Shown here: positions 25,459 through 34,960 of the stretch, piece after piece
Layout of the letters: every line of letters starts with the position of its first letter
Position numbering within the stretch: position 1 is the first letter of the stretch
NCBI GenBank assembly: GCA_041649615.1
Contig: JBAZMT010000002.1
Coordinates: 28,587-92,586 of the forward strand
Length of the DNA: 64,000 bases
Direction of reading: 5' to 3'
Source: JALOAR01 sp041649615
GTDB lineage: Bacteria; Patescibacteriota; Minisyncoccia; UBA6257; Colwellbacteraceae
Notes under the pieces: generated by a model
Told to the model about the DNA's origin: nothing
Database searches by the model: none
The model's input: the letters and a program-made list of their open reading frames with translations, nothing else
Position numbers and translations under genes: made by a program

Positions 25459-26620
25459 TAAAAAAACAATTGCCGTAATATTCGGGGGAAAAAGCGCCGA
25501 GCATGACGTTTCTATCATCACGGCGCATATTCCGATAATCAACGCACTCAAGGTAGCGGATAAATACAATGTCTTGCCGGTTTATATCGCAAAGGACGGA
25601 AGGTGGTATTCGGAATCTTCAATGAACGATTTGGATTATTTCAAGAGAGCGGATTACGAGGATAGACTGACCGGAGATAAACTGGTGGATATATCTCTTA
25701 ACGGCGGATTCAAAATAATTCATCGGGGATTGTTTTCTAAATCGATACCAATCGATATAGTGTTTACCGCCATGCATGGCACTTTCGGCGAAGACGGAAG
25801 TCTAATGGGAATGCTTCGGATGGCAAACGTTCCGTTTGTGGGATGCGATATGTCCGCTTCGGCAGTGGCTATGGATAAAATATTTACAAAACAGATTATT
25901 GCCGCGGAAGGCATCCCTGTAGTTCCCTTTGTCTGGTTTACAAGATATGACTGGGAGAAAATGCCGGATGAATGTTTAAGTGAAGCGAAAAAGTTGAACT
26001 GGCCGTTATTCGTGAAGCCTCCCCATCTTGGGTCATCGATTGGTATGGCAAAAGTGAGAGACGAGAAAGGGCTAAGAGACGCTATTGAGGTAGCGCTCCA
26101 TTATGACAGTAAAGTTTTAATTGAGGAGAGCGTAGAGAACTTAATAGAGGTAACTCTGCCGATTATCGGGGATGACGAGCCACAATTAGGAGCTATCGAG
26201 CGGCCGCTCAATAAGTCGGATTTTTTTGATTTTGAAGAAAAGTATCTGTCTCAAGGAAAAAAGACGGGACTGTCGCAAGGTTCTTACAGCGAAATTCCCG
26301 CCAAAATTGCGCCAGACCTTGCACGTGAAGTGGAAACATTGGGTAAGAAAACTTATCGAGCGCTCGGATGCTCCGGCATGGCGCGTATAGATTTCTTAAT
26401 CAATGAAAAAAGTAACAACGTTTTCGTAAATGAGGTTAATCCTCTGCCAGGAAGTCTTTATCATCACAACTTTAAAACCATAGGAATATCGGATATTGAT
26501 TTGGTAAATAGACTTATCGCTTTTGCCGAAGAAAGGTTCACGGAAGAGCGAAAACTGACCCGAACGTTCAAGTCCGAGATCCTGAATAAAATAAGGGGAG
26601 GCAAGAAAGGAGAGAACTAA
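25451..26620 (+). CDS. ddl: D-alanine--D-alanine ligase
   Basis: An ATP-grasp enzyme making D-Ala-D-Ala for peptidoglycan; 389 residues. The N-terminus has IAVIFGGKSAEHDVS, the middle FTAMHGTFGEDGSLMGML, the ATP-grasp core LFVKPPHLGSSIGM, and the end ARIDFLINEKSNNVFVNEVNPLPG with metal-binding residues. It overlaps the murF-like gene by eight bases and converges with the hsp20 gene, overlapping it by four bases. A short basic C-terminal extension (IRGGKKGEN) follows. Confidence 0.96.
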   Translation: MPNKKTIAVIFGGKSAEHDVSIITAHIPIINALKVADKYNVLPVYIAKDGRWYSESSMNDLDYFKRADYEDRLTGDKLVDISLNGGFKIIHRGLFSKSIPIDIVFTAMHGTFGEDGSLMGMLRMANVPFVGCDMSASAVAMDKIFTKQIIAAEGIPVVPFVWFTRYDWEKMPDECLSEAKKLNWPLFVKPPHLGSSIGMAKVRDEKGLRDAIEVALHYDSKVLIEESVENLIEVTLPIIGDDEPQLGAIERPLNKSDFFDFEEKYLSQGKKTGLSQGSYSEIPAKIAPDLAREVETLGKKTYRALGCSGMARIDFLINEKSNNVFVNEVNPLPGSLYHHNFKTIGISDIDLVNRLIAFAEERFTEERKLTRTFKSEILNKIRGGKKGEN

Positions 26621-26997
26621 TCTCCGCGGACTTTTAATTTTCTTGCTCTGTCTTTTATGATTTTCGGAAGACGGACGCGCAGAATGCCGTTTTTGAATTC
26701 CGCTTTCGCTTTATCAGGATCAACTTCCTGCGGAAGGATGACGGAACGGGAAAACTTTCCCCAATAACATTCCTGGTACAGATAATTTTCATCCGATATT
26801 TCGTTACTGCGTCTTCTTTCGCCGCGGATAGTAACCGACTCGCTCGTGATGTCAATGTCCAAGTCATCCGGTTCAACACCGGCGATGGTGGATTCAATCA
26901 CTATGTCGTCTTCCGTTTGGTAAACGTCTATGGTGAGCTGACCTTCTCCTTCGTCTCCTAAATAAGCGAGACTATTTTCCGCGATTTTTTCTCTCAT
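26617..26997 (-). CDS. Hsp20/alpha-crystallin small heat-shock protein
   Basis: 126 residues. The alpha-crystallin domain runs through VYQTEDDIVIESTIAGVEPDDLDIDI and FSRSVILPQEVDP to KAEFKNGILRVRLPK. This is an ATP-independent holdase that keeps unfolding proteins soluble. A C-terminal I-x-I tail motif is not obvious. The start overlaps the end of the prsW gene by 26 bases, making an operon valS-prsW-hsp20. Confidence 0.95.
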   Translation of the reverse strand: MREKIAENSLAYLGDEGEGQLTIDVYQTEDDIVIESTIAGVEPDDLDIDITSESVTIRGERRRSNEISDENYLYQECYWGKFSRSVILPQEVDPDKAKAEFKNGILRVRLPKIIKDRARKLKVRGD

Positions 26998-27652
26998 GGT
27001 AGTACGCTTTTATTTTATCAAATTGATAGAACAATATGAAGGCAATAAATACAAGGAAGATAGTTGGATAAAATTCCGGACCGAAACCGAGAACAAGAAG
27101 GTTGAAAATCATATGCACGACGACCGCGGCGATGATTCCGAAGAAAAGTTTTCCTTTGGCCCAGAGATAACCCAAGAGTCCCGAAGAAAGAGCGTGCATA
27201 AGAGTGGCGCCGATAAAACGAAGAACGGAGAGTCCAATGAATTCCTCGGTGGATCTTGCGTTCATCAGGAAAAAGAAATTTTCCGCCACGGCAAAACCCA
27301 AAGCAGCGGTAATCATATAAACCATTCGGTCTATCGGCTCGTCAAAGAACCGGCTGTGGCTTATGAATATGAAAACGGTGATAAATTTAACGAGCTCTTC
27401 TATCAAGGCATTTGCTCCGATTGATAAAACCGAATATTCGGTGATGCCCAGGACGGGAGCGTAAATAGAGAATAGTTTTTCAAATCCCGCGGCGGCGAGA
27501 GCCGAGATAATGCCGAAAATAAAAGTTTTAGTGATAATGCTTTTCGGTTCGGGTTGTTCTCTGTCTTCAAGTAAAAAGAAAATAAGCCAGGCGGAACTCA
27601 AGAGAAATCCTAGGAAAATAGAGGCGGGGATAATATAGTCGGTTATTGCCAA
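26972..27652 (-). CDS. PrsW-family intramembrane metalloprotease
   Basis: 226 residues with about seven hydrophobic helices. The family's conserved motifs are visible: EELVKF, AENFFFLM and HALSSGLLGY, which supply the Glu/His metal site in the membrane. In Bacillus PrsW makes the first cut of an anti-sigma factor. Here an ECF sigma/anti-sigma pair at 13269-14274 is a possible client, though unlinked. It overlaps valS by ten bases. Confidence 0.9.
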   Translation of the reverse strand: MAITDYIIPASIFLGFLLSSAWLIFFLLEDREQPEPKSIITKTFIFGIISALAAAGFEKLFSIYAPVLGITEYSVLSIGANALIEELVKFITVFIFISHSRFFDEPIDRMVYMITAALGFAVAENFFFLMNARSTEEFIGLSVLRFIGATLMHALSSGLLGYLWAKGKLFFGIIAAVVVHMIFNLLVLGFGPEFYPTIFLVFIAFILFYQFDKIKAYYHERKNRGK

Positions 27653-29778
27653 TGTTCAACCATAAGAAACTTTTCTCGGCGAACCTTTTTTGGGAGTTCT
27701 TGATAAACGGTTTCGGTAACGAAAGGCATAAACGGATGAAGCATTTTAAGCGAGCCCAAGAGTATCGTAACGAGCGTTTCCCTTGCCGCCGCGGCATCGC
27801 GTTCGTTATCCGATTTGAGGCGGGGCTTTGATTCTTCAATCACAACGTCCGCGAAAGTATGCCAGAAATAATGATAAGCGGTTTCGGCCGCGTGATTAAA
27901 ATCAAATTTTTCAATAAATCGGGATACTTTGTTCTTGGCTGCTTCCATATCGCGGATATTTTTGCGATCGCGAGCGGATAATTTGGGTTTTTTCTCGGGC
28001 TCCGTATAATCCATAAGAACAAAACGGGAAGCGTTCCAAATTTTGGTCGTAAAGTTTCGGTAGCCGCGGATTTTATCCTCGGAGATTATCGGATCCATTC
28101 CCGCGGTATTGCCGATAATCAAAGACATACGAAGAGCGTCCATTCCGTAAGTCTCGGCAACTTCCAGAGGATTTATGACGTTTCCCTTTGATTTGGACAT
28201 TTTCTGCCTGTCTTTGTCGCGAACGAGGCCGTGGAGATAAACGGTCTTGAAAGGAACTTTGCCGGTTCGGTAAATTCCGAACATTATCATTCGCATAACC
28301 CAAAAAGGAAGAATATCCCAACCGGTTTCCATAACGTCTGTCGGATAGAATTTTTGGAAGTCTCCTCTCTTCGTCATAAGCGTGGCAAAAGGCCACTGTC
28401 CTGACGAAAACCAGGTATCAAAAACGTCTTCTTCGGCTTTAAAATTATTACTGTTGCATTCCGGACATTTTTCGGGAACAGGCTCGCTTATGATGACGTG
28501 GTCATTTTCGCAATACCAAACGGGGATTCTTATCCCCCAGACTATCTGGCGGGAAATATTCCAGTCGCGAAGATTCATTAGCCAGTGCATAAGCACTTTT
28601 CCGAAACGCGCGGGAATGATTTTTATTTTTCCGCTTTTAACGGCGTTAACGGCGAGATCGCGGAGAGATTTTCCTTTCGCGGGCGCATCCGTCATACGAA
28701 CGAACCATTGCATCATAACGCGCGGTTCAATAACCGAACCGCATTTATAGCAAACGGCGACTTCATGGGAATATTCTTCTTCTTTGATCAGCTTATTTCC
28801 CAGAAGTTCAAGCGATTTGTCTCTAGCTTCTTTAATTTTTAAGTCTCTAAGTTCTTTGCCCGCTTCATCGGTCAATTTACCGTAGCGATCGATAACGGAA
28901 ACGGGCAAGTCGGGAATTTCTTTTTTGTGAGCGACCCAAATGTTAAAGTCGGCGGAATCGTGATAAGGCGTTATCTTCAAAGCACCCGTTCCGAAATCGG
29001 GATCAACCGATGCGTCGGAAATGACGGGAATCGGTTTGCCAGTGATAGGGTTCAACACGTTTTTACCGACAAATTCTTTAAATCGGGATTTGGGATGAAC
29101 GGCAACGGCCACGTCCGCCGGAATGGTTTCGGGACGAACGGTCGCTATTTCAACGAATCCATTACCGTCTTCCAAAGAGTATTTTACGTAGTAAAGTTTG
29201 TCGGCGCGTTCTTCGTGCTTGATTTCCAAGTCGGATAAAGTCGTCTGGTGTTTAACGCACCAATTGACCGGACGTTCGGCGCGATAAACGAGACCGTCTT
29301 TATAAAGGCTCTCAAACGTTTCATAAACGATATCCTTAATATCCTCGTCAAGAGTGAATTTTTCTCTTGACCAATCGCAGCTGCTCCCTAGCTTCCGAAG
29401 CTGGCTCTCCATATATTGCTTGTTTTCCAGCGTGAATTTTTTGATCTCGTCGTACAGATCTTTCTTGGGAACATCCCAGAAAGAACGTCCTTCGCGCTCC
29501 AATTTTTTGTTGTAAACCACTTGAGTTTCAAAACCGGCATGGTCCGCTCCCGGGAGCCAAAGAGCTTTTCGGCCGCGCATCCGGTAATAGCGGATCATAA
29601 TGTCTTCAAGCGTTACGAATAAGGCGTGCCCGATATGCAGGGATCCGTTCGCGTTCGGAGGGGGCATAATAATCGTAAAGGGCTTGCCTGACAGATTATC
29701 CGGATTGAAAAAGCCGGAATTTTCCCAGCTTTCGTAAATTTCCGCCTCGGAGCGATTATGATCGTAGCGCGTATCCAT
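27643..29778 (-). CDS. valS: Valyl-tRNA synthetase, compact form
   Basis: Charges tRNA-Val; 711 residues, against roughly 880-950 in most bacteria. HIGH is at LHIGHAL, KMSKS at MSKSKGNVINPL, and GADHAGFETQVVYNKKL is the ValRS-specific segment. The editing domain is present (ATVRPETIPADVAV). The protein ends shortly after the anticodon-binding helices and lacks the C-terminal coiled-coil arm. ATG 29778 is preferred over an adjacent TTG at 29781. Confidence 0.96.
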   Translation of the reverse strand: MDTRYDHNRSEAEIYESWENSGFFNPDNLSGKPFTIIMPPPNANGSLHIGHALFVTLEDIMIRYYRMRGRKALWLPGADHAGFETQVVYNKKLEREGRSFWDVPKKDLYDEIKKFTLENKQYMESQLRKLGSSCDWSREKFTLDEDIKDIVYETFESLYKDGLVYRAERPVNWCVKHQTTLSDLEIKHEERADKLYYVKYSLEDGNGFVEIATVRPETIPADVAVAVHPKSRFKEFVGKNVLNPITGKPIPVISDASVDPDFGTGALKITPYHDSADFNIWVAHKKEIPDLPVSVIDRYGKLTDEAGKELRDLKIKEARDKSLELLGNKLIKEEEYSHEVAVCYKCGSVIEPRVMMQWFVRMTDAPAKGKSLRDLAVNAVKSGKIKIIPARFGKVLMHWLMNLRDWNISRQIVWGIRIPVWYCENDHVIISEPVPEKCPECNSNNFKAEEDVFDTWFSSGQWPFATLMTKRGDFQKFYPTDVMETGWDILPFWVMRMIMFGIYRTGKVPFKTVYLHGLVRDKDRQKMSKSKGNVINPLEVAETYGMDALRMSLIIGNTAGMDPIISEDKIRGYRNFTTKIWNASRFVLMDYTEPEKKPKLSARDRKNIRDMEAAKNKVSRFIEKFDFNHAAETAYHYFWHTFADVVIEESKPRLKSDNERDAAAARETLVTILLGSLKMLHPFMPFVTETVYQELPKKVRREKFLMVEHWQ

Positions 29779-29804
29779 CAACTCTGATTTTGCTTTATTT
29801 GGCC

Positions 29805-30875
29805 TTATGTCGCAAGGTTTCCGTCCGCCGCGAGTTTTCGTTTAACGCCTTTCAAATCTTCGATGTAACTTGAAACGGCGATCATTGCGGCATTGTCGGT
29901 ACTTAAGCTTTTTCCCGGCGCGAGAAAAGGAATTTTTCTTTTTTTGGCCTCGCGCGCGAATTCGCTACGCAACAATTTATTTGCGGAAACGCCTCCCGAA
30001 ATGGCTATTGAACGACAAGTATGATTATCCACCGCGCGAAAGGATTTTATAACCAGACAATCAATAATCGCTTTCTCATAACTTGCGGCGATGTCGGCCT
30101 GAAATCCGGACGCGAGATTTTTGTTTTTGCCGATAATGGAATCTTTATTTATTTCTTTCCAATTCGCTTTATTACTGCCTTTTAATTTGTAGAGAAGAGA
30201 AGTTTTAAGTCCGGCGAAACTGAAATCGTAATTTTTCTGGCCGACCATGGGACGGGGAAAATCAAAGGCATTTGCGTTTCCCTTAAGGGCCAGACGTTCC
30301 AATTCGGGACCTCCGGGATAAGGAAGACCCAAGAGGCGCGCTCCCTTATCAAGCGCTTCGCCCGCGGCATCGTCTCTCGTTTCACCAATTTTTTTAACGG
30401 CTCCTAGATTATCAAGTTTAAAAAGAATGGTATGTCCTCCCGAAACGACGAGCGCAATCATCGGAAAGAGTTTTTTATATTTTTTGGGATTAGACAGAAG
30501 AAAACTGTATAAATGTCCCTTAATGTGATTTGCGGCAAAAACATGCCTGCCGGTTTCTTTTCCGAGCGCTCGAGCGAATTCAATGCCCGTCCAAAGAGCC
30601 GGTTCAAGACCCGGACCGGCGGTTACGGCTATAAAATCGCTATTTTTAAATTCGGGGATGGGCGTGAAGCGTTTTATCATAAGGGGCAGCGCCCGACCGT
30701 GTTCCCGCTTTGCGATATTAGGCACTACGCCTCCGAATTGTTTGTGAATGGCAATCTGCGATAAAACGGCGCTTTTAATGATTTTAAAGCGGGGGTTTGC
30801 AAGTTTACCCTTTGCTTCTACAAGCGCCATAGCCGTTTCATCGCAGCTCGTTTCTACTGAGAAAATAAGAGACAT
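29805..30875 (-). CDS. tsaD: tRNA N6-adenosine threonylcarbamoyltransferase TsaD
   Basis: Catalyses the last step of t6A37 formation on ANN-decoding tRNAs. 356 residues from ATG 30875, beginning SLIFSVETSCDETAMALV, the universal TsaD start. The metal-binding NHIKGH motif, the ALVVSGGHT ATP-binding segment and VSGGVSANKLLR near the end are complete. An in-frame extension to 31013 has no family similarity and runs into the divergent cysteine desulfurase. tsaB, tsaC and tsaE are not in this window. Confidence 0.96.
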   Translation of the reverse strand: MSLIFSVETSCDETAMALVEAKGKLANPRFKIIKSAVLSQIAIHKQFGGVVPNIAKREHGRALPLMIKRFTPIPEFKNSDFIAVTAGPGLEPALWTGIEFARALGKETGRHVFAANHIKGHLYSFLLSNPKKYKKLFPMIALVVSGGHTILFKLDNLGAVKKIGETRDDAAGEALDKGARLLGLPYPGGPELERLALKGNANAFDFPRPMVGQKNYDFSFAGLKTSLLYKLKGSNKANWKEINKDSIIGKNKNLASGFQADIAASYEKAIIDCLVIKSFRAVDNHTCRSIAISGGVSANKLLRSEFAREAKKRKIPFLAPGKSLSTDNAAMIAVSSYIEDLKGVKRKLAADGNLAT

Positions 30876-30956
30876 ATATAGGGAAATAATTATCCCAAAC
30901 GTCCCTAAAATCAATTTCTTGACGATAGGGCGGAAACGCAAGAATATATAAGTAAA

Positions 30957-32279
30957 ATGGAAGAGAAAAGGATATATATGGACTATGCGGCAACCGCGCC
31001 GGTAGACAGTCAAGTATTATCGGAGATGATGCCGTATTTTTCCGAGAATTTCGGGAATCCTTCGTCGGTTCACGAATTTGGCGAAGAGGCACAAAAGGGG
31101 GTCGTAAAAGCGAGACAACAAATAGCCGAATTCTTGGGATGTGATACTTCGGAAATTCTTTTTACAAGTGGAGCGACCGAAGGGAACAATACGGTCGTAA
31201 AAGGAATTGCGATGTCCCGGAAAATATGGGACGAGCGAGAAGGAAAGCCGCACATAATAGTGACGGATATTGAACATGATTGCGTGCTTGAGTCGGCGAA
31301 AAGAGTTGCGAGAGACGGTCTTGCCGAAGTTTCGTTCGTGCCGGTTCAAAATGACGGTCGAGTAAACATAGAGACAATAAAAAGTCTTATTCGACCCGAA
31401 ACGGCGCTTGTTTCCGTAATGTATGCCAATAACGAAACCGGCGCGATACAGCCGATCAGGGAAATCGGAAAAATGATAGCGGAGTTGAATGCCACGGGAA
31501 GAAAAAGAATTTATTTTCATTCGGATTCCGCTCAGGCGGCGAATTATCTGGACTGCAACGTAAATAACTTACAGGTGGATTTACTTACCATTTCAGCGCA
31601 CAAGATATACGGGCCGAAAGGAATAGGAGTGCTTTATGTAAGGAAGGGAACGCCGCTTGCGAAATTCATGGACGGCGGAGAACAGGAATACAAATTAAGG
31701 GCGGGAACGCATAACACGCCGGGAATAGTCGGTTTCGGAAGCGCCGTCTCAAGAATTAAGGATTACGCGGCAAAAAACGAAGAAATAAGGGTCTTAAGAG
31801 ATAAGCTGATAGACGGAATACTTTCTTCGGTATCTCGTTCGGCATTGAACGGTCCGAAAGAAAACAGGTTGCCTAATAATGCGAATATCAGGTTTGAAGG
31901 AGCCGAGGGAGAAGCAATACTTGTGATGTTAAGCCAGGCCGGAATATCAGTTTCAACCGGTTCGGCTTGCGCGGCAAAATCTTTATCTCCTTCGCACGTT
32001 TTGAAAGCGATGGGAATGAGCGATCTTGACGCGCACAGTTCAATCAGATTTTCTTTGGGAAGAGGAACGACAGCGGAAGACGTAAATTACGTGATATCCG
32101 TGTTACCGGGAATAATAGAAAAACTTCGCAGTGTTAGCGGAAGTTTCGGCGAACCGGCAAAGCAACCCTCTTCCGAAACAAACATGTTTTATAGCGATGA
32201 CGTGCTTGATCGCGGAGGACTGCCCGCGGATTTGGGATGTGAGAAGAACAGGAAAACGGGAGAGATAAAAGAAGAATAA
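30957..32279 (+). CDS. Cysteine desulfurase (IscS/NifS)
   Basis: A PLP enzyme that removes sulfur from cysteine for Fe-S cluster assembly. 440 residues. It begins IYMDYAATAPVD, has the GATEGNN substrate loop, the PLP lysine in SAHKIYGPKGIG, and the mobile loop with active-site cysteine in STGSACAAKSLSPSHVL. After the usual end (about residue 390) there is a tail of about 45 residues with a second GGLPADLGC segment of unknown role. The iscU-like gene follows after four bases, so the pair forms a minimal Fe-S assembly unit. Confidence 0.96.
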   Translation: MEEKRIYMDYAATAPVDSQVLSEMMPYFSENFGNPSSVHEFGEEAQKGVVKARQQIAEFLGCDTSEILFTSGATEGNNTVVKGIAMSRKIWDEREGKPHIIVTDIEHDCVLESAKRVARDGLAEVSFVPVQNDGRVNIETIKSLIRPETALVSVMYANNETGAIQPIREIGKMIAELNATGRKRIYFHSDSAQAANYLDCNVNNLQVDLLTISAHKIYGPKGIGVLYVRKGTPLAKFMDGGEQEYKLRAGTHNTPGIVGFGSAVSRIKDYAAKNEEIRVLRDKLIDGILSSVSRSALNGPKENRLPNNANIRFEGAEGEAILVMLSQAGISVSTGSACAAKSLSPSHVLKAMGMSDLDAHSSIRFSLGRGTTAEDVNYVISVLPGIIEKLRSVSGSFGEPAKQPSSETNMFYSDDVLDRGGLPADLGCEKNRKTGEIKEE

Positions 32280-32283
32280 AGAT

Positions 32284-32646
32284 ATGTATTCAAAAGAAGT
32301 AATGGAGCATTTTCAGAACCCGAGAAATATGGGGGCTTTGGAAAATCCGGAAGCGGTTGGAAACGTGGGAAACCCCGTTTGCGGGGACATGATGAAGATT
32401 TATTTGAAGATTAAAGACGGAGTGATAAAAGATATCGGGTTTGAAACTTTAGGATGTGTCGCGGCGATTGCCACCTCGTCAATGATAACCGAACTTGCGA
32501 AGGGGAAAACTTTGGAAGAGGCGGAAAAAATTGAATTTAAAGACGTTGAGCACGCGCTTGGTTCTTTACCGCCTATTAAAATGCACTGCGCCGATTTATC
32601 AGTTCAGGCATTAAGGAAGGCAATAAAGGAGTATAGGGAAAATTAG
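32284..32646 (+). CDS. IscU/NifU-type Fe-S cluster scaffold
   Basis: 120 residues. It begins YSKEVMEHFQNPRNMGAL, the IscU-family signature. The three cluster-binding cysteines are in NPVCGDMM, LGCVAAIATS and KMHCADLS. It receives sulfur from the desulfurase just upstream and builds [2Fe-2S]/[4Fe-4S] clusters. The radical SAM enzymes, ferredoxin and U32-type proteins at 39.5-47.6 kb would need these clusters. Confidence 0.95.
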   Translation: MYSKEVMEHFQNPRNMGALENPEAVGNVGNPVCGDMMKIYLKIKDGVIKDIGFETLGCVAAIATSSMITELAKGKTLEEAEKIEFKDVEHALGSLPPIKMHCADLSVQALRKAIKEYREN

Positions 32647-32679
32647 AATCTGCGAAAAAAGAGTTTTATTTTTTTATGT

Positions 32680-32717
32680 AATCTGTAATTAGTGACGATC
32701 GTCACTAATTACAGATT
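32680..32717. repeat. 38-bp perfect palindrome, copy 2
   Basis: A perfect palindrome with the same AGTGACGATCGTCACT core as the one at 3686-3721. Arm differences are compensated on both sides so that symmetry is kept. It follows the iscU stop and precedes tRNA-Glu. No strong T-run follows. Confidence 0.8.
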
Positions 32718-32800
32718 TTCAAAATTTCCATCATTTGGCGAATTTATCAATAAGTTGCGAAAACAGGTGGTTTTTGGCAATATTCTTGACGTATATATGG

Positions 32801-32872
32801 GGCCCTATCGTCTAGTGGTTAGGACATCAGGTTTTCATCCTGGTAACAGGGGTTCGATTCCCCTTAGGGCTG
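32801..32872 (+). tRNA. tRNA-Glu (anticodon TTC)
   Basis: The acceptor GGCCCTA pairs with TAGGGCT (one G-T pair). The anticodon loop TTTTCAT gives TTC (Glu). CCA is not encoded. The next gene starts one base after the tRNA ends. Confidence 0.95.
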
Positions 32873-32873
32873 C

Positions 32874-34379
32874 GTGCAAAGATTTTTTGAAATTCTGCCG
32901 GGGGCGCTTGCTTGGACGACCATAATCGCAATGTTTTTCGTTTCGTGGCTTTTTCCCGTTGAAACGGCGATATTCATCATTCTTTTTGACATCTACTTCT
33001 TGCTTCGGACGATTCACTTTGCGATACACCTGGGTTTCGGGTATCGGGAAATGAAGAGGACGCAAAAAATAAACTGGCTGGAACGAACGAAAGAGTTGCC
33101 AGAAAGAAACGGGAAAAAGTGGAGCGATATGTATCACCTTGTGATTTTCCCCATGTATAAGGAATCTTTGTCCGTCGTGAGAGAGAGTTTTAATTCGCTT
33201 TTGAAAACGAATTATCCGCTAGACCGGTTTATCGTGGTTCTTTCCGGCGAAGAAAGAGCGGGAGAAGAGACGAGAGAACTAATAGATAAAATAAAAGAAG
33301 AATATGACGGGAAATTTTTCAGACTTTTTACGACTATACATCCGAGCGATTTGCCGAACGAGATTCCGGGAAAAGGATCAAACGAAACTTGGGCGGCGAG
33401 AAGCGTAAAAGAGAAGGTAATAGATAAAGAAAATATTCCTTACGAGAATATTTTGGTTTCCACTTTTGACATAGATACGCAAGTTTTTCCCGATTATTTC
33501 GGCCGTCTGACTTGCGCTTACTTCACGGCGGAATATCCAGATAGAAGCAGCTACCAGCCGGTTGTGTTTTTTATAAACAATATTTACGAAGCTCCGATAT
33601 TTGCGCGGATCGTGGCTTTTTCAACGACTTTTTGGAACATAATGAGCCAGGTCAGGCCGGAGAAGCTTATAACTTTTTCATCGCACTCAATGCCTTTCAA
33701 AGCGCTCGTGGAAATCGGATTTTGGATGACAAATCACGTTTCGGAAGATTCCCTTATTTTTTGGCAGTGTTTTTTGCATTACAACGGCGACTGGAGAACG
33801 ATTCCTTTGAATTATCCCGTATCAATGGATGCGAACGTGGCGCCGACTTTTTGGCGAACGATGAAAAACATCTACAAGCAACAAAGAAGATGGGCGTGGG
33901 GATGCGAAAACATTCCATACGTTTTCGGAGGATTCATCAAAAACAAAAAGATAGCCATCCGACAGAAAATATATTGGGTGTATCAACACATAGATATTTA
34001 TTGGGGATGGGCGACTAACGCCTTGATAATTCTTTTGCTCGGCAGGTTGCCTCTTATTCTCGGAGGCGAAAGTTTTAACAAGACGATTCTTTCGTATCAG
34101 TTGCCGCAACTTACAAGCACTTTCATGAACTTGGCGGTCGTGGGTATCATCACTTCGGCAATAATTTCGGTTGCGATTCTGCCGCCGAAGCCGGAAGGTT
34201 TCCGGTGGTATCACTACTTTTTATTTGTCGTGCAGTGGCTGTTGTTACCGATAAACTTGATAGTATTTAGCGCCATACCGGGACTTGATTCGCAAACGAG
34301 AATGATGCTTGGCGGCAAATTCCGGCTTGGATTTTGGGTAACACCGAAGGCAAGAAAAGGAGAAAATTTACGAGAGTAA
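32874..34379 (+). CDS. Membrane glycosyltransferase, family 2
   Basis: 501 residues. Two N-terminal hydrophobic helices (about 10-50) precede a GT-A type catalytic domain with VIFPMYKESLSVVRESF, a DxD-like STFDIDTQVFP, a late D (VSEDS) and a QQRRWAWG motif equivalent to QxxRW. Three to four C-terminal helices close the protein. This is the layout of processive, cellulose-synthase-like GT2 enzymes; the polymer made is unknown. The GTG start at 32874 is almost fused to tRNA-Glu, so processing of the tRNA would leave a leaderless or nearly leaderless mRNA. Confidence 0.88.
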   Translation: MQRFFEILPGALAWTTIIAMFFVSWLFPVETAIFIILFDIYFLLRTIHFAIHLGFGYREMKRTQKINWLERTKELPERNGKKWSDMYHLVIFPMYKESLSVVRESFNSLLKTNYPLDRFIVVLSGEERAGEETRELIDKIKEEYDGKFFRLFTTIHPSDLPNEIPGKGSNETWAARSVKEKVIDKENIPYENILVSTFDIDTQVFPDYFGRLTCAYFTAEYPDRSSYQPVVFFINNIYEAPIFARIVAFSTTFWNIMSQVRPEKLITFSSHSMPFKALVEIGFWMTNHVSEDSLIFWQCFLHYNGDWRTIPLNYPVSMDANVAPTFWRTMKNIYKQQRRWAWGCENIPYVFGGFIKNKKIAIRQKIYWVYQHIDIYWGWATNALIILLLGRLPLILGGESFNKTILSYQLPQLTSTFMNLAVVGIITSAIISVAILPPKPEGFRWYHYFLFVVQWLLLPINLIVFSAIPGLDSQTRMMLGGKFRLGFWVTPKARKGENLRE

Positions 34380-34405
34380 AACCGGTTTTGTATAATTACT
34401 AGGTA

Positions 34406-34933
34406 ATGAGCAATAAGAGGATTTTTATTATCGGCGGGATAGTTATTTTCGCTTTTCTCGTTGTGGTCGGGATTCTTTATTATTTTGGCAATAACTCCAG
34501 GGGAAAATTGGGCGGAGAATCAACGGGAGACGCTTTTCTTGAAGAACTTGAAAACATTCCGGTGCCGGAGATGGGAGAAACGCCCTCAAATGAATCGGTT
34601 GCCGTTCCAGTCTCCGTAAGAGAAGCGGTAGAAGGGGCGAGCGAACAAATCAGATCTTTTCTTGTCAGCGTAGAGAAAGAGAAATTTACGCCGTCCATAG
34701 TTTCGGTAAATAAGAACGACACGGTACACATTAATTTCACGGCGGTAGACGATGATTATGACGTGGTCGTTCCGGATTACGGGTTAAGTCAGAGGATGAG
34801 GAGAGGAGAAACAAAGACAATTGAATTTAGGGCGGAAACGGAAGGAACACACGTTTATTATTGCGAATCGTGCGGAGGATTGGACTCTCAAGCAAAAGGG
34901 TACATCGTGGTTAAATCATCCACACCCAACTAG
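34406..34933 (+). CDS. Anchored cupredoxin-like protein
   Basis: 175 residues. One N-terminal helix (IFIIGGIVIFAFLVVVGILY) anchors it. After a linker comes a beta-rich domain starting FTPSIVSVNKNDTVHINF and ending THVYYCESCGGLDSQAKGYIVV, a plastocyanin/COX2-like cupredoxin layout. A normal type 1 copper site needs two His, a Cys and usually a Met. Here the first His position reads DDDYDVV and the Cys loop is CESC, so the site is atypical and copper binding uncertain. TATAAT (34391-34396) ends nine bases before the ATG. Confidence 0.75.
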   Translation: MSNKRIFIIGGIVIFAFLVVVGILYYFGNNSRGKLGGESTGDAFLEELENIPVPEMGETPSNESVAVPVSVREAVEGASEQIRSFLVSVEKEKFTPSIVSVNKNDTVHINFTAVDDDYDVVVPDYGLSQRMRRGETKTIEFRAETEGTHVYYCESCGGLDSQAKGYIVVKSSTPN

Positions 34934-34960
34934 TAAATGAGAATGATATAATTAAATCGG

